Shown here: positions 23,098-32,431 of the stretch, in pieces | Layout: each line of letters starts with the position of its first letter | How positions within the stretch are numbered: position 1 is the first letter of the stretch | Assembly (NCBI GenBank): GCA_011389815.1 | Contig: JAABTP010000023.1 | Span: forward strand, 1-40,370 | Length of the DNA stretch: 40,370 bases | Direction: 5' to 3' | Source of the DNA: Desulfobulbaceae bacterium | Lineage (GTDB): Bacteria; Desulfobacterota; Desulfobulbia; Desulfobulbales; Desulfobulbaceae | Notes under the pieces: model-generated | Databases searched by the model: none | What the model was told of the DNA's origin: nothing | Seen by the model: only the letters and a program-made list of their open reading frames with translations | Made by a program: the position numbers and the translations under genes

Positions 23098-23125
23098 GTA
23101 AGGGCACGGCGCGCCGTGCCCTTAC
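23098..23125. repeat. Dispersed 28-bp perfect palindrome, copy 2
   Basis: GTAAGGGCACGGCG followed by its exact reverse complement CGCCGTGCCCTTAC, centred on GGCGCGCC. It is the perfect form of the imperfect element at 4609-4636, and shares the downstream flank TGC...ACCTGAAA. It lies between the two genes of the split phosphotransferase/kinase pair. Confidence 0.9.
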
Positions 23126-23157
23126 AATGCATTACCTGAAAAAGCAAGGGATGCAAA

Positions 23158-24177
23158 TTATGCTGTATAGCTCTCGGCCAAAGCAAAGTATTTGGCAGCC
23201 GCTTCCAGGCAGCTTTTTTTCACTGCCTCATCCACAGCCGGGTCAGCAGCTGTAAACAGGCCAATTTTTCCCCGGACATAAGCGCGATAGCATTTATAAA
23301 AATTCAGCATTTCTTTGAGAGTGGTATCACCAGCCTGCCGGCAGAATTGATCAATGCAGTAGTTGGACAGGTCTTGCAGCCCGTGTAAATCCAGATCCAT
23401 TGCTAAGAATCCGATATCGCTGGCTATGTCGCAGTAGCGGAAGCGGCGATTGAATTCGATGCAATCGTAGATATAGACCTGGTCAGCAAGACAGATATTT
23501 GCCGAGTACAGGTCACCGTGGCAGTCGCGGATATTGCCGCCTTTAATGCGCTGGTTAAAGAGTTTTTCTTGCTTGAGGAATTCTTTGGACCAGGAAGATA
23601 TTTTATCAAATTGTTCCTGACTGAGAGCGCTGTTTGTATCATTACTGATAAAGTCCTTGGTTTGGTCAAAATTTTCCAGCACATTGACAGCAACAGATTC
23701 AGCCGTGCCATATCCGTCTATTTCATCGGTGCGGTCAGCCTTCTGGTAAAAAGGTATGAGTTTGGCAACAATGGCATCAATATGAGCGAGGTCGAGCTGA
23801 CCAGCCTGAATCAGGTTGCCCATCATTTTGTCTTCCGGCATTCTGGCCATTTTTACTGCGTATTCAATGATGTCGCCGCTTCCATTCAGGCTATATTTAT
23901 CACCTTCCTGGGTCACGGTGACCAGATCAAGGTAGATCTCAGGACAAAGGCGTCGATTGAGCTGGAGTTCCTGTTGGCAGCATTGTTGCCTTTTTTCCAG
24001 GGTGGAAAAATCAAGAAAGCCAAAATCTACAGGTTTTTTGAACTTGTAGACATGATCGCCTGTAAGCAGAACAAAGGAGATATGGGTTTGCACCAGTTGG
24101 ACAGAGTCTTTGGGGCAGGTTGCCTGTTCTGTTGCCAGCAGGGCGGATATAAATTCGGGAAGATTATCGTTTGCCAT
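23158..24177 (-). CDS. Aminoglycoside phosphotransferase-fold protein
   Basis: This 339-residue protein belongs to the COG2187 group with a kinase-like fold. It has DHVYKFKKPVDFGFLDFSTL near residues 37-56 with the family's nucleotide-site lysines, the catalytic loop HGDLYSANI near 217, and the metal-binding IYDCIEFNRRFRYCDIASD near 230-248. Relatives usually carry a P-loop kinase domain at the C-terminus; this one ends at about residue 339 and the kinase is encoded separately downstream. There is no reason to infer antibiotic resistance. It starts at ATG 24177. Confidence 0.85.
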   Translation of the reverse strand: MANDNLPEFISALLATEQATCPKDSVQLVQTHISFVLLTGDHVYKFKKPVDFGFLDFSTLEKRQQCCQQELQLNRRLCPEIYLDLVTVTQEGDKYSLNGSGDIIEYAVKMARMPEDKMMGNLIQAGQLDLAHIDAIVAKLIPFYQKADRTDEIDGYGTAESVAVNVLENFDQTKDFISNDTNSALSQEQFDKISSWSKEFLKQEKLFNQRIKGGNIRDCHGDLYSANICLADQVYIYDCIEFNRRFRYCDIASDIGFLAMDLDLHGLQDLSNYCIDQFCRQAGDTTLKEMLNFYKCYRAYVRGKIGLFTAADPAVDEAVKKSCLEAAAKYFALAESYTA

Positions 24178-24263
24178 TGGTATGTCTTTTAGGATAAATT
24201 TTTGCGTTTAAAGTTGAGTTGAAACTTGAGTGTAAAGTTTTTGGGTGAAAAATACAAGAGTGG

Positions 24264-25883
24264 TTATTTATCTGGAAACCAACGGTTCAGGGTTATTACC
24301 AGCTCTTCCTGGTTCAGGGGTTTGGTGAGATAATCATCCATGCCAGCGGTAAAGCATTTTTCTTTATCACCGCTCATGGCGTTAGCAGTCATGGAGATAA
24401 CCAAACGATGTTTGCCGTGCAGTCTCAGTCTGAGATTGCTGATCAGGTTGTTATCCATTTTATCAGCAATATGAGGGTCAATTTCTTTGCCTTCTTCGCA
24501 GGCCCGGATAATTCGGGTAAATTGATAGCCGTCCAGTTTGGGCATTTGCACATCTGTCAGGATGAGATCAAATTGATCTTCCAGAATAATGTGTAAGGCT
24601 TCAATACCGTCAACAGCCTCAACAACTTCATGTTTGAATTTTTCCAGCACAACCCGAATCAAAAAGCGATTTGCCGCATTATCTTCCACCAGCAAGACCC
24701 GAACAGGGCGAATGTTCATTATTTCAGAGCTGCTCTTTTTCTGGCGTGTTATTTTTTCCTGAGAGCTTGTGGCAAACATTGCGGTGAACGAAAAAGTGCT
24801 GCCTTTGCCGTACTCGCTCTCCACATTGATTGTACCGTCCATGAGTTCACAGAGCTGACGGCAGATGGCAAGGCCAAGGCCGGTACCGCCGAATTTTCTT
24901 GAAACAGAGCTGTCTGCCTGGGAAAAAGCACTGAAGATCGAATGTATTTTTTCCTTTTTAATGCCAGCTCCCTGGTCAGTGACTGCCACACGCAGGGTGA
25001 TTGTTTCAAGGCCAGCATGCACTAAGGTCACATTGATACGAATGGTCCCTTTTTCAGAAAATTTTATTGCATTACTGAGCAGATTGAGGATGATCTGGCG
25101 AAAACGCAGACTATCACCAGCAACAGCAACAGGAACATCAGGGGCGATTTCCAGGGTAATCCCAAGCCCTTTTTCTTTTGAAAGAATGGAAACCGTTCGC
25201 ATGGCTGCTTCAATAGTCTCTGCAAGAACAAAGGGATGTTCATCCAGTTCCATTTGTCCGGCTTCAATCTTGGAAAAATCAAGAATATCATTGATCAAAG
25301 CCAAGAGTGAATCAGCTGACAGTTTAACGGTTTCCAGGTAACTCTTTTGCTGCGGGTCAGAGGCTTTTTCCAGGGCAAGATCAGTCATTCCCATGATCGC
25401 ACTCATTGGTGTCCTGATCTCATGGCTCATATTGGCGAGAAAGACTGATTTTGATTGGGAGGCAGCTTCTGCTTTCAGACGAGCTGTTTGTAATTGCTGT
25501 CGCATCTGGAGCAGCTCAAGCTGAGTATTGATCCTGGCCCGCACAACCTCCAGTTTAAAGGGTTTGGTGATAAAGTCAACAGCTCCGGCATCAAGCCCTT
25601 GCAGCTCATCGCTCTCCTTATCCAGCGCACTGAGGAAAATAACCGGAATATTTCTTGTTTGATCATTTTCCTTGAGACGGCGGCAGACTTCATAGCCATT
25701 AATTCCAGGCATCATGATATCCAGAAGGATGAGGTCTGGTTTTGGTTTTTGAACAGCAAGTTCCAGACCCTGCACACCACTTGTTGCAACCTTTATTTTA
25801 TATTCAGAGGACATAGCTTCCCCGAGGAGCATCAGGTTGTCGACTATATCGTCAATAATAAGAAGGGTGTGTTGTTCATTCAT
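24264..25883 (-). CDS. Receiver-histidine kinase-receiver hybrid
   Basis: The 539-residue cytoplasmic protein has a first receiver domain (1-120, phospho-acceptor Asp55 in LILLDIMMPG), a short coiled linker (120-145), a HisKA domain with His154 in FLANMSHEIRTPMSAIMG, a HATPase domain with GGTGLGLAICRQLCELM at 332-348, and a second receiver (394-539, Asp444 in LTDVQMP). The second receiver carries an insertion (about 460-500). There is no sensor or membrane segment, so it must receive its signal through the first receiver or a partner. It stands alone, with no output gene beside it. Confidence 0.92.
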   Translation of the reverse strand: MNEQHTLLIIDDIVDNLMLLGEAMSSEYKIKVATSGVQGLELAVQKPKPDLILLDIMMPGINGYEVCRRLKENDQTRNIPVIFLSALDKESDELQGLDAGAVDFITKPFKLEVVRARINTQLELLQMRQQLQTARLKAEAASQSKSVFLANMSHEIRTPMSAIMGMTDLALEKASDPQQKSYLETVKLSADSLLALINDILDFSKIEAGQMELDEHPFVLAETIEAAMRTVSILSKEKGLGITLEIAPDVPVAVAGDSLRFRQIILNLLSNAIKFSEKGTIRINVTLVHAGLETITLRVAVTDQGAGIKKEKIHSIFSAFSQADSSVSRKFGGTGLGLAICRQLCELMDGTINVESEYGKGSTFSFTAMFATSSQEKITRQKKSSSEIMNIRPVRVLLVEDNAANRFLIRVVLEKFKHEVVEAVDGIEALHIILEDQFDLILTDVQMPKLDGYQFTRIIRACEEGKEIDPHIADKMDNNLISNLRLRLHGKHRLVISMTANAMSGDKEKCFTAGMDDYLTKPLNQEELVITLNRWFPDK

Positions 25884-26143
25884 GTAGAGAATCAGGCACA
25901 GGCCGCACTGCTTGTTTTCCGTAGCTCTGGGTCTATTATCCCGCTTCCAGAGGCAGGATGGGTTTTGGTGGCAAAAGTGTCTTGGTTGTAAAAAAGAGCA
26001 TCTGTTGCACTTTTTACCTCATAAGGTATGCTGCATCTTATAATACTCTACTATAATGTTGGCACCAGTGCAACGGATGGAAAGAGCAGGCTGATGTTTT
26101 TCGTATCTTGTTTGCAATAAGGAAGAAAAGAGGAGATGGAGAC

Positions 26144-27757
26144 TTACCTGTTTTTAAGGTTTGCGGCCTTGAGCAGGGCAAGCTCCGGGGCATCAGCAGG
26201 CAGTTGTGTATTTTCTTTTTTTTCCGCCAGCTCGGAAAGGATGCGGTTGGCAAGCATTTTGCCCAACTGAACCCCCTCCTGGTCAAACGAATTAATATTC
26301 CAGCAAAAACCCTGCATAGTAATTTTATGTTCATAGAGAGCCAGCAAAGCCCCCATGCTGTACGGGGTCAGCTGGTCGGCAATGAGCAGGGAGTTGGGAC
26401 GGTTTCCTGAAAAAGATTTGTTGGGGTTTGCAGCTGGTCTGCCTGCGGCCAGGGCTAAGGACTGTGCAAGCATATTGGCCAGTAATTTTTGTTGTGAGGT
26501 TGAGTTGTTGACTACAATATCCTGCTGATATTGAGAGGAACGAAAGCCGATAAACTCAGCAGGCACAATTTCAGTCCCCTGATGGAGCAATTGATAAAAG
26601 GCGTGCTGACCATTGGTACCAGGTTCTCCCCAGACAATGGGGCCGGTTTTCCAGGAGACTGGTTTACCTGATCTGCTGACCTGTTTACCATTGCTTTCCA
26701 TATCGCATTGCTGGAGATGAGCAGGGAAACGGAGCAGGGCCTGACTATAGGGAAGGATGGCAAGGGTATTATAACCCAGGAAGTTTCGGTTCCAAATGCC
26801 CAACAGGGCCATCAACAAGGGAAGGTTTTGTGTGATATCCTCTTGCTCTCCTGCAAGGTCAGCAGCATTGCCTCCTCGTAAGAGTTCCAGGAAGTTTTCA
26901 TAGCCCAGAGCAAAGGCCAGGGTCACTCCACCAACCATAGAAGTGGCAGAGTAGCGTCCCCCGATATAATCGTACATATGGAATGCAGCCAGGTATTGGT
27001 CTGGATCATCCATGGGACTGCCTTGACCTGTGACAGCAATCATATGTCGGGCAGGATTAAGTCCGGCAGCAGTCAGGGCAGAGCGCACCAGTTGTTCGTT
27101 GGTCAGGGTCTCCAGGGTAGTTCCGCTCTTGGAAACCACATTGACCAGGGTTCTGGAAAGGTCAATTCCTGAGAGGACATCAGCAGCATCGTCAGGGTCA
27201 ACATTGGCAATAAAACAGGCCTGACGTCCGTGTTGGCAGTACGGTTTCAAAGCCTGATAAAGGGCACGGGGGCCAAGATCTGAGCCGCCGATTCCCACCT
27301 GTACCATTGTGGTAAAAGACTGGCCCTGGTGATTGGTAATTATCCCTTTGTCGAGATCAGTCAGGAATTTTTGCAGACGAGCAAGCTGTGTTTTGGCCTC
27401 AGCAGTTGCCTGGGAAGCACATGGGGTCTGGGTAAAAATATCCCGACAGGCAGTATGGAGGGCCGGGCGATCTTCACTCTCATGACCGATAATCTTGTTC
27501 ATGATGGCCCCGGATTTCATGGCCTTGAACTGTTCAACCAGGCAGGCTTCATCAGCGAGTTCCTGTAAGGTCTGCATAACCTTTTTGTCGACTCGCTGGG
27601 TACTGTAGAGAAAGTCAAAGCCACAGGCAGAGGTGCGATAGGAGGCTATGCGTTCAGGAGGAAGGCTGGTTGGGTCAGTAAGAGAATACGGGGTCTGAGC
27701 CAGTTGTTCCAGTTTTTGCACGGCCTTCATCTTGCCAAAATCTTTAAAAAGATCCAT
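26144..27757 (-). CDS. pgi: Glucose-6-phosphate isomerase
   Basis: Pgi interconverts glucose-6-phosphate and fructose-6-phosphate. The 537 residues are the usual length for the E. coli type. Visible signatures are GIGGSDLGPRAL, the SIS sugar-isomerase pattern VSKSGTTLETLTNEQLVRSA, and GEPGTNGQHAFYQLLHQGTE, which carries the catalytic Glu and His region. AGGAGGACAGG precedes the ATG. It lies downstream of rpe and a small membrane protein gene on the same strand, forming a sugar-phosphate operon. Confidence 0.97.
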   Translation of the reverse strand: MDLFKDFGKMKAVQKLEQLAQTPYSLTDPTSLPPERIASYRTSACGFDFLYSTQRVDKKVMQTLQELADEACLVEQFKAMKSGAIMNKIIGHESEDRPALHTACRDIFTQTPCASQATAEAKTQLARLQKFLTDLDKGIITNHQGQSFTTMVQVGIGGSDLGPRALYQALKPYCQHGRQACFIANVDPDDAADVLSGIDLSRTLVNVVSKSGTTLETLTNEQLVRSALTAAGLNPARHMIAVTGQGSPMDDPDQYLAAFHMYDYIGGRYSATSMVGGVTLAFALGYENFLELLRGGNAADLAGEQEDITQNLPLLMALLGIWNRNFLGYNTLAILPYSQALLRFPAHLQQCDMESNGKQVSRSGKPVSWKTGPIVWGEPGTNGQHAFYQLLHQGTEIVPAEFIGFRSSQYQQDIVVNNSTSQQKLLANMLAQSLALAAGRPAANPNKSFSGNRPNSLLIADQLTPYSMGALLALYEHKITMQGFCWNINSFDQEGVQLGKMLANRILSELAEKKENTQLPADAPELALLKAANLKNR

Positions 27758-27817
27758 TCCTGTCCTCCTGATTTTTTTTCAATTTGGAGCCTGGGCTACA
27801 AGTTTTCATATCCTTTT

Positions 27818-28099
27818 TTACATTTCCAGAAGCAATAGGCCTTGGGAGTAGAGGTAACCCATTGAAACCAAAGAGCCAATAATTCCCAGCCAGACATCGT
27901 CCCAACTCCAGAGTTTTTTACTCCACAGGTCAAGTCCTTCTTTGACAATGGTTACGGTGATTCCAGAGGCATAGAAGGGTGGCCAATACACACCCAGCAG
28001 GGTTAAGATAAAGCCCCAGAAAAAATGGAGTTGCAAATCCCATCGAAAAATCCGCATGACCACGACAGCAGCACGCTGATACCATTGGAGTAGGTTCAT
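27818..28099 (-). CDS. Small membrane protein between rpe and pgi
   Basis: The 93-residue protein has two hydrophobic segments (about 27-50 and 68-90). The residues HFFWGFILTLLG, a KEGLDLWSKK stretch and WSWDDVWLGIIGSLVSMGYL suggest the H...KE..D...W.D...G pattern seen in some small membrane proteins of the DUF2279/YfiM kind, but I am not certain. It lies 19 bases from rpe and 60 bases from pgi on the same strand, so it is co-transcribed. No function can be assigned. Confidence 0.7.
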   Translation of the reverse strand: MNLLQWYQRAAVVVMRIFRWDLQLHFFWGFILTLLGVYWPPFYASGITVTIVKEGLDLWSKKLWSWDDVWLGIIGSLVSMGYLYSQGLLLLEM

Positions 28100-28118
28100 T
28101 ATCGTATAAAATCCTTTT

Positions 28119-28781
28119 TTATTGCGTTGCTCTTGTTTTCATGTCCTGAATCACAGCAGCATAATCATCCTGACTATAGACGGCAGATCCAGCAACAAAG
28201 ATATTTGCCCCGGCTTCAGCCATTGCTCCGATGGTCTTGGGACTGATCCCACCGTCAATTTCTATGCCTGCATCCGGATTGACCTTGTCCAGCATAGCCC
28301 GCAGAGTACGGCATTTTTTCAAGGTGGATTCAATAAATCCCTGGCCGCCAAAGCCTGGATTGACACTCATCAACATCACCAGGTCCAGCTCTTCAAGGAC
28401 ATAATCCAGGGTGGATAATGAGGTTGCCGGGTTGAGGACAGCACCGGCTTTTTTCCCCAGGCTGCGAATGAAATTCAAGGTGCGGTGGAGATGGGTACAG
28501 GCTTCCACATGCACGGTGATCCAGTCTGCACCGGCATCGGCAAAGTCTTTGATATAGCGATCCGGGTCAGTAATCATGAGGTGGACATCCAGGGTCAGAT
28601 CTGTGACCTGGCGTGCTGCGTCGACCACTAAAGGCCCGATGGTGATATTGGGGACAAAATGACCATCCATCACGTCAATATGAATGACTTCGGCACCAGC
28701 TTTTTCAACGGCCCGGATTTCATCACCGAGTTTGGAAAAGTCAGCTGAGAGGATGGAAGGGGCTATCATAAGATTCTTCAT
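28119..28781 (-). CDS. rpe: Ribulose-phosphate 3-epimerase
   Basis: Rpe interconverts ribulose-5-phosphate and xylulose-5-phosphate in the pentose phosphate pathway. The 220-residue TIM barrel shows the expected motifs IAPSILSADFSKLGDE at the start, HIDVMDGHFVPNITIGP with metal-binding His and Asp, DVHLMI, VNPGFGGQ and DGGIS. ATG 28781 (MKNLMIAPSIL) was chosen over the open frame to 28832 because it fits family length and has AAGG nine bases upstream. It heads the rpe-small membrane protein-pgi cluster. Confidence 0.96.
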   Translation of the reverse strand: MKNLMIAPSILSADFSKLGDEIRAVEKAGAEVIHIDVMDGHFVPNITIGPLVVDAARQVTDLTLDVHLMITDPDRYIKDFADAGADWITVHVEACTHLHRTLNFIRSLGKKAGAVLNPATSLSTLDYVLEELDLVMLMSVNPGFGGQGFIESTLKKCRTLRAMLDKVNPDAGIEIDGGISPKTIGAMAEAGANIFVAGSAVYSQDDYAAVIQDMKTRATQ

Positions 28782-28950
28782 TTGGGTGAACCTTGTGGCA
28801 CATGACCAATAATATTTTTCAGCGTCAAACATGGACGATTATATGTGAATTATCCGCTTATAGTAACAGAATATATCAAATGTGTCTATGTTCGTTGTTC
28901 ACAGTGTGCTTAAAAATGTGGTTTCCTGTGCTCCCTCTCAAGCTGAAATG

Positions 28951-29490
28951 TCATGGGGTAGAGTATGAATTATAAATCAGTTCTTCTGTCGCAAAACCAA
29001 GTTTTTGGGCCTGGGCAACAAAACGATCCAGTAGTTTTTGGTCTACGGTTGGTGTGCGTGCCAGTAACCAGAGGTAGGAAGTGTCTGGGCCAGAAACAAA
29101 GGCGTATTGATAATTTTCCCTGTCCAGCTCAAAAATTACATAGGAACCATAAAAAGGGCCAAAAAAGGAAACCTTGAGATACCCTGTGTTCGGTTCCTCA
29201 ACAAAAAAGGCCTTGCCGGTAGCTTTTTTCCATTTGTTTTCTGCGGTCAGGAAACCACGGTTGGTCACTGAGACCCCACCGTCTTCCCGTAAAGAGTACT
29301 CTGCAATGACCTGTTCCATGCCTCGCTCAAAGGAGTGATCAAGGCGAGCAATTTCATACCATGTGCCCAGGTACCTGTTGATCTCAAAATTTTTGACCGG
29401 TCTAACCGATGCGGGCATTCCAAGACAGCCGCCCAGGCATAATGTTGTAGCAAAAAGGAAGAATTTTTTAGCCCTGAAAGGTAGTTTCAT
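28951..29490 (-). CDS. blc: Blc-type outer-membrane lipocalin lipoprotein
   Basis: Bacterial lipocalins bind lipids or fatty acids at the outer membrane and respond to envelope stress. The 179-residue protein has a lipoprotein signal ending in the lipobox LGGC (Cys22 region), then the lipocalin signature region YLGTWYEIARLDHSFERG near residues 40-57 and YVFVSGPDTSYLWLLAR-like strands that match Blc (FVSGPDTSYLWLLARTPTV). ATG 29490 has GGAG upstream. It is a single gene on the minus strand. Confidence 0.92.
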   Translation of the reverse strand: MKLPFRAKKFFLFATTLCLGGCLGMPASVRPVKNFEINRYLGTWYEIARLDHSFERGMEQVIAEYSLREDGGVSVTNRGFLTAENKWKKATGKAFFVEEPNTGYLKVSFFGPFYGSYVIFELDRENYQYAFVSGPDTSYLWLLARTPTVDQKLLDRFVAQAQKLGFATEELIYNSYSTP

Positions 29491-29608
29491 TCTGTCTAAT
29501 CTCCTGTTTATGGAAAGAAGTTGTTGAGTTAGATTTTTTGTACGAATAATCAGTTAAATAGTTGCGGTGTTAGAGTTCTGTTTTTTTGTTGGCGCAGAGG
29601 GAAAAAAG

Positions 29609-29638
29609 TTGACAAAAATTCAAAAATGATTATATATA
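29609..29638 (+). promoter_or_regulatory. Sigma-70-type promoter of the small secreted gene
   Basis: TTGACA (29609-29614) is a perfect -35 box. TATATA follows after 16 bases (29631-29636) or 18 bases (29633-29638), within an alternating TA tract. It lies about 60 bases before the ATG at 29696. Confidence 0.55.
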
Positions 29639-29695
29639 TAATATATAGATTTAATACTGATCCAGTATCTGAAAATACCACTACGGGGGACGAAT

Positions 29696-30028
29696 ATGCA
29701 ACAATCAGTAGCAATCCTTTTTTTCATCTCCTTTCTTCTTCTTGCCAATTCCGTTTATGCCACAGGTGTGTGTCTCAAGGGGTATGGAGAGACCCCTGAT
29801 GAAGCATTTAAAGTAGGGGCGAATCTTTTAAAAAAGAAGGCTGACGAGTTGGGAAATGAGTCGCTTTTGGAAAAACTTCAGATCCGCATTTTGCCTGAAA
29901 AGAAAAAAGACCTTTATACAGTATTGGTTTATTCTATGGATACGCAAACCTCTTGTGATCTTCCACAGAAGCCTCAACCAGCAAAGGCAGATCAAGCGAA
30001 CTGTACAAAGAATATCTGCACCATCTGA
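29696..30028 (+). CDS. Small secreted protein, unknown function
   Basis: The 110-residue protein has a clear signal peptide (residues 1-22, ending VYA) and a mature part of about 88 residues: TGVCLKGYGETPDEAFKVGA, a Lys-rich helix, a strand region RILPEKKKDLYTVLVYSM, and a C-terminus with Cys pairs (QTSCDLP, ANCTKNICTI). Its four Cys suggest disulfides in the periplasm. GGGGGACGA precedes the ATG. I do not recognise a family. It forms its own transcript, with a promoter at 29609 and a terminator at 30132. Confidence 0.75.
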   Translation: MQQSVAILFFISFLLLANSVYATGVCLKGYGETPDEAFKVGANLLKKKADELGNESLLEKLQIRILPEKKKDLYTVLVYSMDTQTSCDLPQKPQPAKADQANCTKNICTI

Positions 30029-30387
30029 TCAATGAGCATTCCATGTCCTTGGCAACGTCACCTCAGATATCTTCCTTCAGATTCAGGTTTTGCTTTGTAA
30101 AAACTCCTATGAGGAGAAACCGCCCTTTTTTAGAGGATCAATCTCTATTTGGTAGCGATTGATCCTTCTTTTCTTCACCTTACTCTACACAATCAGTCCG
30201 GTTTTCACACAGTTTTTTGATCTTTTTTTGTAACCCCATGCTCTCAGCGGCTTTGTTCTGTTTGAAGTTGAAGGGAATCTCTGTTATACATCTGTATGTG
30301 TTATGCGGGGCAAGTCTTTTCCTGACTTAGGGGAGTGATCGAGATCCCATCGTTTTAACAAAGAGCAGAAAATTTGTGGAGAAATTC
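30029..30387. other. Intergenic region before galE
   Basis: The first part holds the terminator at 30132-30167. The remainder is T-rich and contains no supported gene. It should hold the galE promoter. I see no structured RNA beyond the terminator. Confidence 0.4.
30132..30167 (+). terminator. Terminator of the small secreted gene
   Basis: GGATCAATC (30135-30143) and GATTGATCC (30157-30165) form a 9-bp stem, which AGA/TCT can extend with one extra base, around a 13-base loop. A TTCTTTTCTT tail follows. Confidence 0.7.
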
Positions 30388-31407
30388 ATGCATATTTTAG
30401 TTACCGGCGGGGCCGGATATATCGGCAGTCACACCTGTCTGGAGTTACTGGAAAGCGGTTATGAAGTCACTGTTCTTGATAATCTCTGCAATGCGAGCCG
30501 GGAGGGGTTACGGCGGGTGGAAAAGCTCACCGGGAAAACCCTTAATTTTTTTCAGGTTGATTTGCTGGATGCTGATGCCCTGGATATGGTGTTTCGGCAG
30601 AATGCTGATGCAACAGCAGTGATCCATTTTGCCGGACTCAAGGCTGTGGGCGAGTCTGTGGAAAAGCCTCTGCTATATTATCAGAATAATCTGACGGGCA
30701 CGATGAATCTGTGTCAAAGTATGCAACAGCACGGGATCAGGAATATGGTCTTTAGTTCGTCAGCCACGGTGTACGGCGACCCTGCTTCGGTTCCGATTAC
30801 TGAGGATTTCCCTCTGCTGGCCTGCACCAATCCCTATGGGCGAACCAAAGCCATGATTGAGGATATCCTGCGTGATCTCCATGTTGCGGATGAGGAATGG
30901 AATATCAGTCTACTCCGCTATTTTAATCCTGTGGGTGCCCATGCAAGCGGGGAGATCGGTGAAGATCCCAATGGTCTTCCCAACAATCTGATGCCTTATA
31001 TCTCTCAGGTTGCAGTGGGAAAACTGGACCAACTTTCTGTCTTTGGCGATGATTATCCCACCCCGGACGGGACTGGCGTCCGCGATTATATTCATGTGGT
31101 TGATCTTGCCAAGGGCCATCTCTGCGCCTTGGAGAAATTGACAGAAAATCCAGGTGTGGTTACCTATAATCTGGGCACCGGCCAAGGGTATTCTGTATTG
31201 GAGATGATCAGGGCCTTTGAAAAGGCTTCTGGAAAAAAGGTACCTTATACTATAACGCCACGTCGACACGGGGATATCGCCCAATGTTATGCCGACCCCT
31301 CCTTTGCGGCCCAGGAGCTGGGCTGGAAGGCGGAAAAAGGTCTTGATGCCATGTGTGCTGATGCCTGGAACTGGCAGTCCAAGAATCCTCATGGGTATGC
31401 CGGGTAA
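30388..31407 (+). CDS. galE: UDP-glucose 4-epimerase
   Basis: GalE interconverts UDP-glucose and UDP-galactose, feeding surface polysaccharide synthesis. The 339-residue short-chain dehydrogenase has the NAD motif GGAGYIGSH near residues 7-15, catalytic [10 protein letters not shown] near 122 and the Tyr-x3-Lys pair in [15 protein letters not shown] 30388 was chosen because GGAG lies seven bases upstream; an in-frame GTG at 30376 is less likely. It begins the galE-cysE-thioredoxin-polA series on the plus strand. Confidence 0.96.
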   Translation: MHILVTGGAGYIGSHTCLELLESGYEVTVLDNLCNASREGLRRVEKLTGKTLNFFQVDLLDADALDMVFRQNADATAVIHFAGLKAVGESVEKPLLYYQNNLTGTMNLCQSMQQHGIRNMVFSSSATVYGDPASVPITEDFPLLACTNPYGRTKAMIEDILRDLHVADEEWNISLLRYFNPVGAHASGEIGEDPNGLPNNLMPYISQVAVGKLDQLSVFGDDYPTPDGTGVRDYIHVVDLAKGHLCALEKLTENPGVVTYNLGTGQGYSVLEMIRAFEKASGKKVPYTITPRRHGDIAQCYADPSFAAQELGWKAEKGLDAMCADAWNWQSKNPHGYAG

Positions 31408-31442
31408 TTTATCAATCTCTTATCAGGGAGCAAAAAGAAAAA

Positions 31443-32402
31443 ATGTCTTTTAAAGACGACGAATCCTGCGGATGCGAAGGGCATGCGCCGCCAGTCAACC
31501 TGGAGGTTGATCCTATCCCTTCCATTGTTAATCAGCTGACAGAGGGCTTTATCTCAAAAAGATGGTCCAGTCATATTGAGCCGGTTCCCATCCCCACCAA
31601 AAAAGAGGTGGTTGATCTGGTGCTCCAGGCCCAGCGGGTCATGTTTCCTGGTTATTTCAGCTCCACCATGCTCAATCCTTCCGGCCTGGAATATCATCTT
31701 GGTCATAACATGACGATTCTTTACAGGAATTTAATCCGGCAACTCAGTTCAGCCATTCGCCATGACTGCTTTCGCCATAATCAGCCCTGTTCCGATTGTA
31801 ATGCACGGAGCCATGAATTGGCAGGGCGATTTATCCGAGAGCTACCAAAGATCAGGGAGACCCTGGAAATGGATATTCAGGCGACTCTGGACGGCGATCC
31901 GGCAGCTCGTAATGCGGATGAGGTGATTTTTAGTTATCCTGGATTTTTTGCCGTGTTTGTTTATCGCCTGGCTCATATCCTGTTTACTCTGGACATCCCT
32001 ATTTTACCAAGAATTCTCAGTGAATATGCTTACCATCGTACCGCCATTGATATCCATCCTGGTGCAGATATTGGCGAGTCTTTTTTTATTGATCATGGCG
32101 CAGGCGTGGTGGTTGGAGAGACCTGTGTTATCGGCAATCGGGTGCGTTTATACCAGGGCGTGACCCTTGGGGCCTTGTCTCTCCCTAAAGGAGCAGGAAA
32201 GAAGCTGCGTGATACCAAACGTCATCCAACCATTGAGGATGATGTGATTGTTTATGCAAGTGCCATTATTCTTGGCGGTGATACCGTGGTCGGGGCCCGC
32301 TCCATAGTGGGCGGTAATGTCTGGCTGACCAAGAGTATTGGCCCGGATACCAAGGTCTTAGTGAAGCAGCCCGAGCTTGTGTATGGAGGAAAGGATGAGT
32401 AA
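31443..32402 (+). CDS. cysE: Serine O-acetyltransferase
   Basis: This enzyme makes O-acetylserine for cysteine synthesis. The 319-residue protein has a long N-terminal helical part and a C-terminal left-handed beta helix of hexapeptide repeats: IDIHPGADIGESFFIDHGAG, then VVVGETCVIGNRVRLYQGVT with catalytic His and Asp residues. It is longer than E. coli CysE (273 residues) and resembles the EpsC-type form used by many anaerobes. It starts MSFKDDESCGCEGH, with a CxC near the N-terminus. It follows galE by 35 bases. Confidence 0.92.
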   Translation: MSFKDDESCGCEGHAPPVNLEVDPIPSIVNQLTEGFISKRWSSHIEPVPIPTKKEVVDLVLQAQRVMFPGYFSSTMLNPSGLEYHLGHNMTILYRNLIRQLSSAIRHDCFRHNQPCSDCNARSHELAGRFIRELPKIRETLEMDIQATLDGDPAARNADEVIFSYPGFFAVFVYRLAHILFTLDIPILPRILSEYAYHRTAIDIHPGADIGESFFIDHGAGVVVGETCVIGNRVRLYQGVTLGALSLPKGAGKKLRDTKRHPTIEDDVIVYASAIILGGDTVVGARSIVGGNVWLTKSIGPDTKVLVKQPELVYGGKDE

Positions 32403-32431
32403 TATTCTGAATTCGATGAGGAAGAGCACTA

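Noticed and set aside
23158-24177. Aminoglycoside resistance gene
   Set aside because: The protein has the phosphotransferase fold but belongs to the COG2187 group paired with a P-loop kinase, for which no resistance role is known.
30029-30375. Riboswitch or 6S-like RNA upstream of galE
   Set aside because: Apart from the terminator hairpin, no conserved aptamer core or long paired structure could be found.
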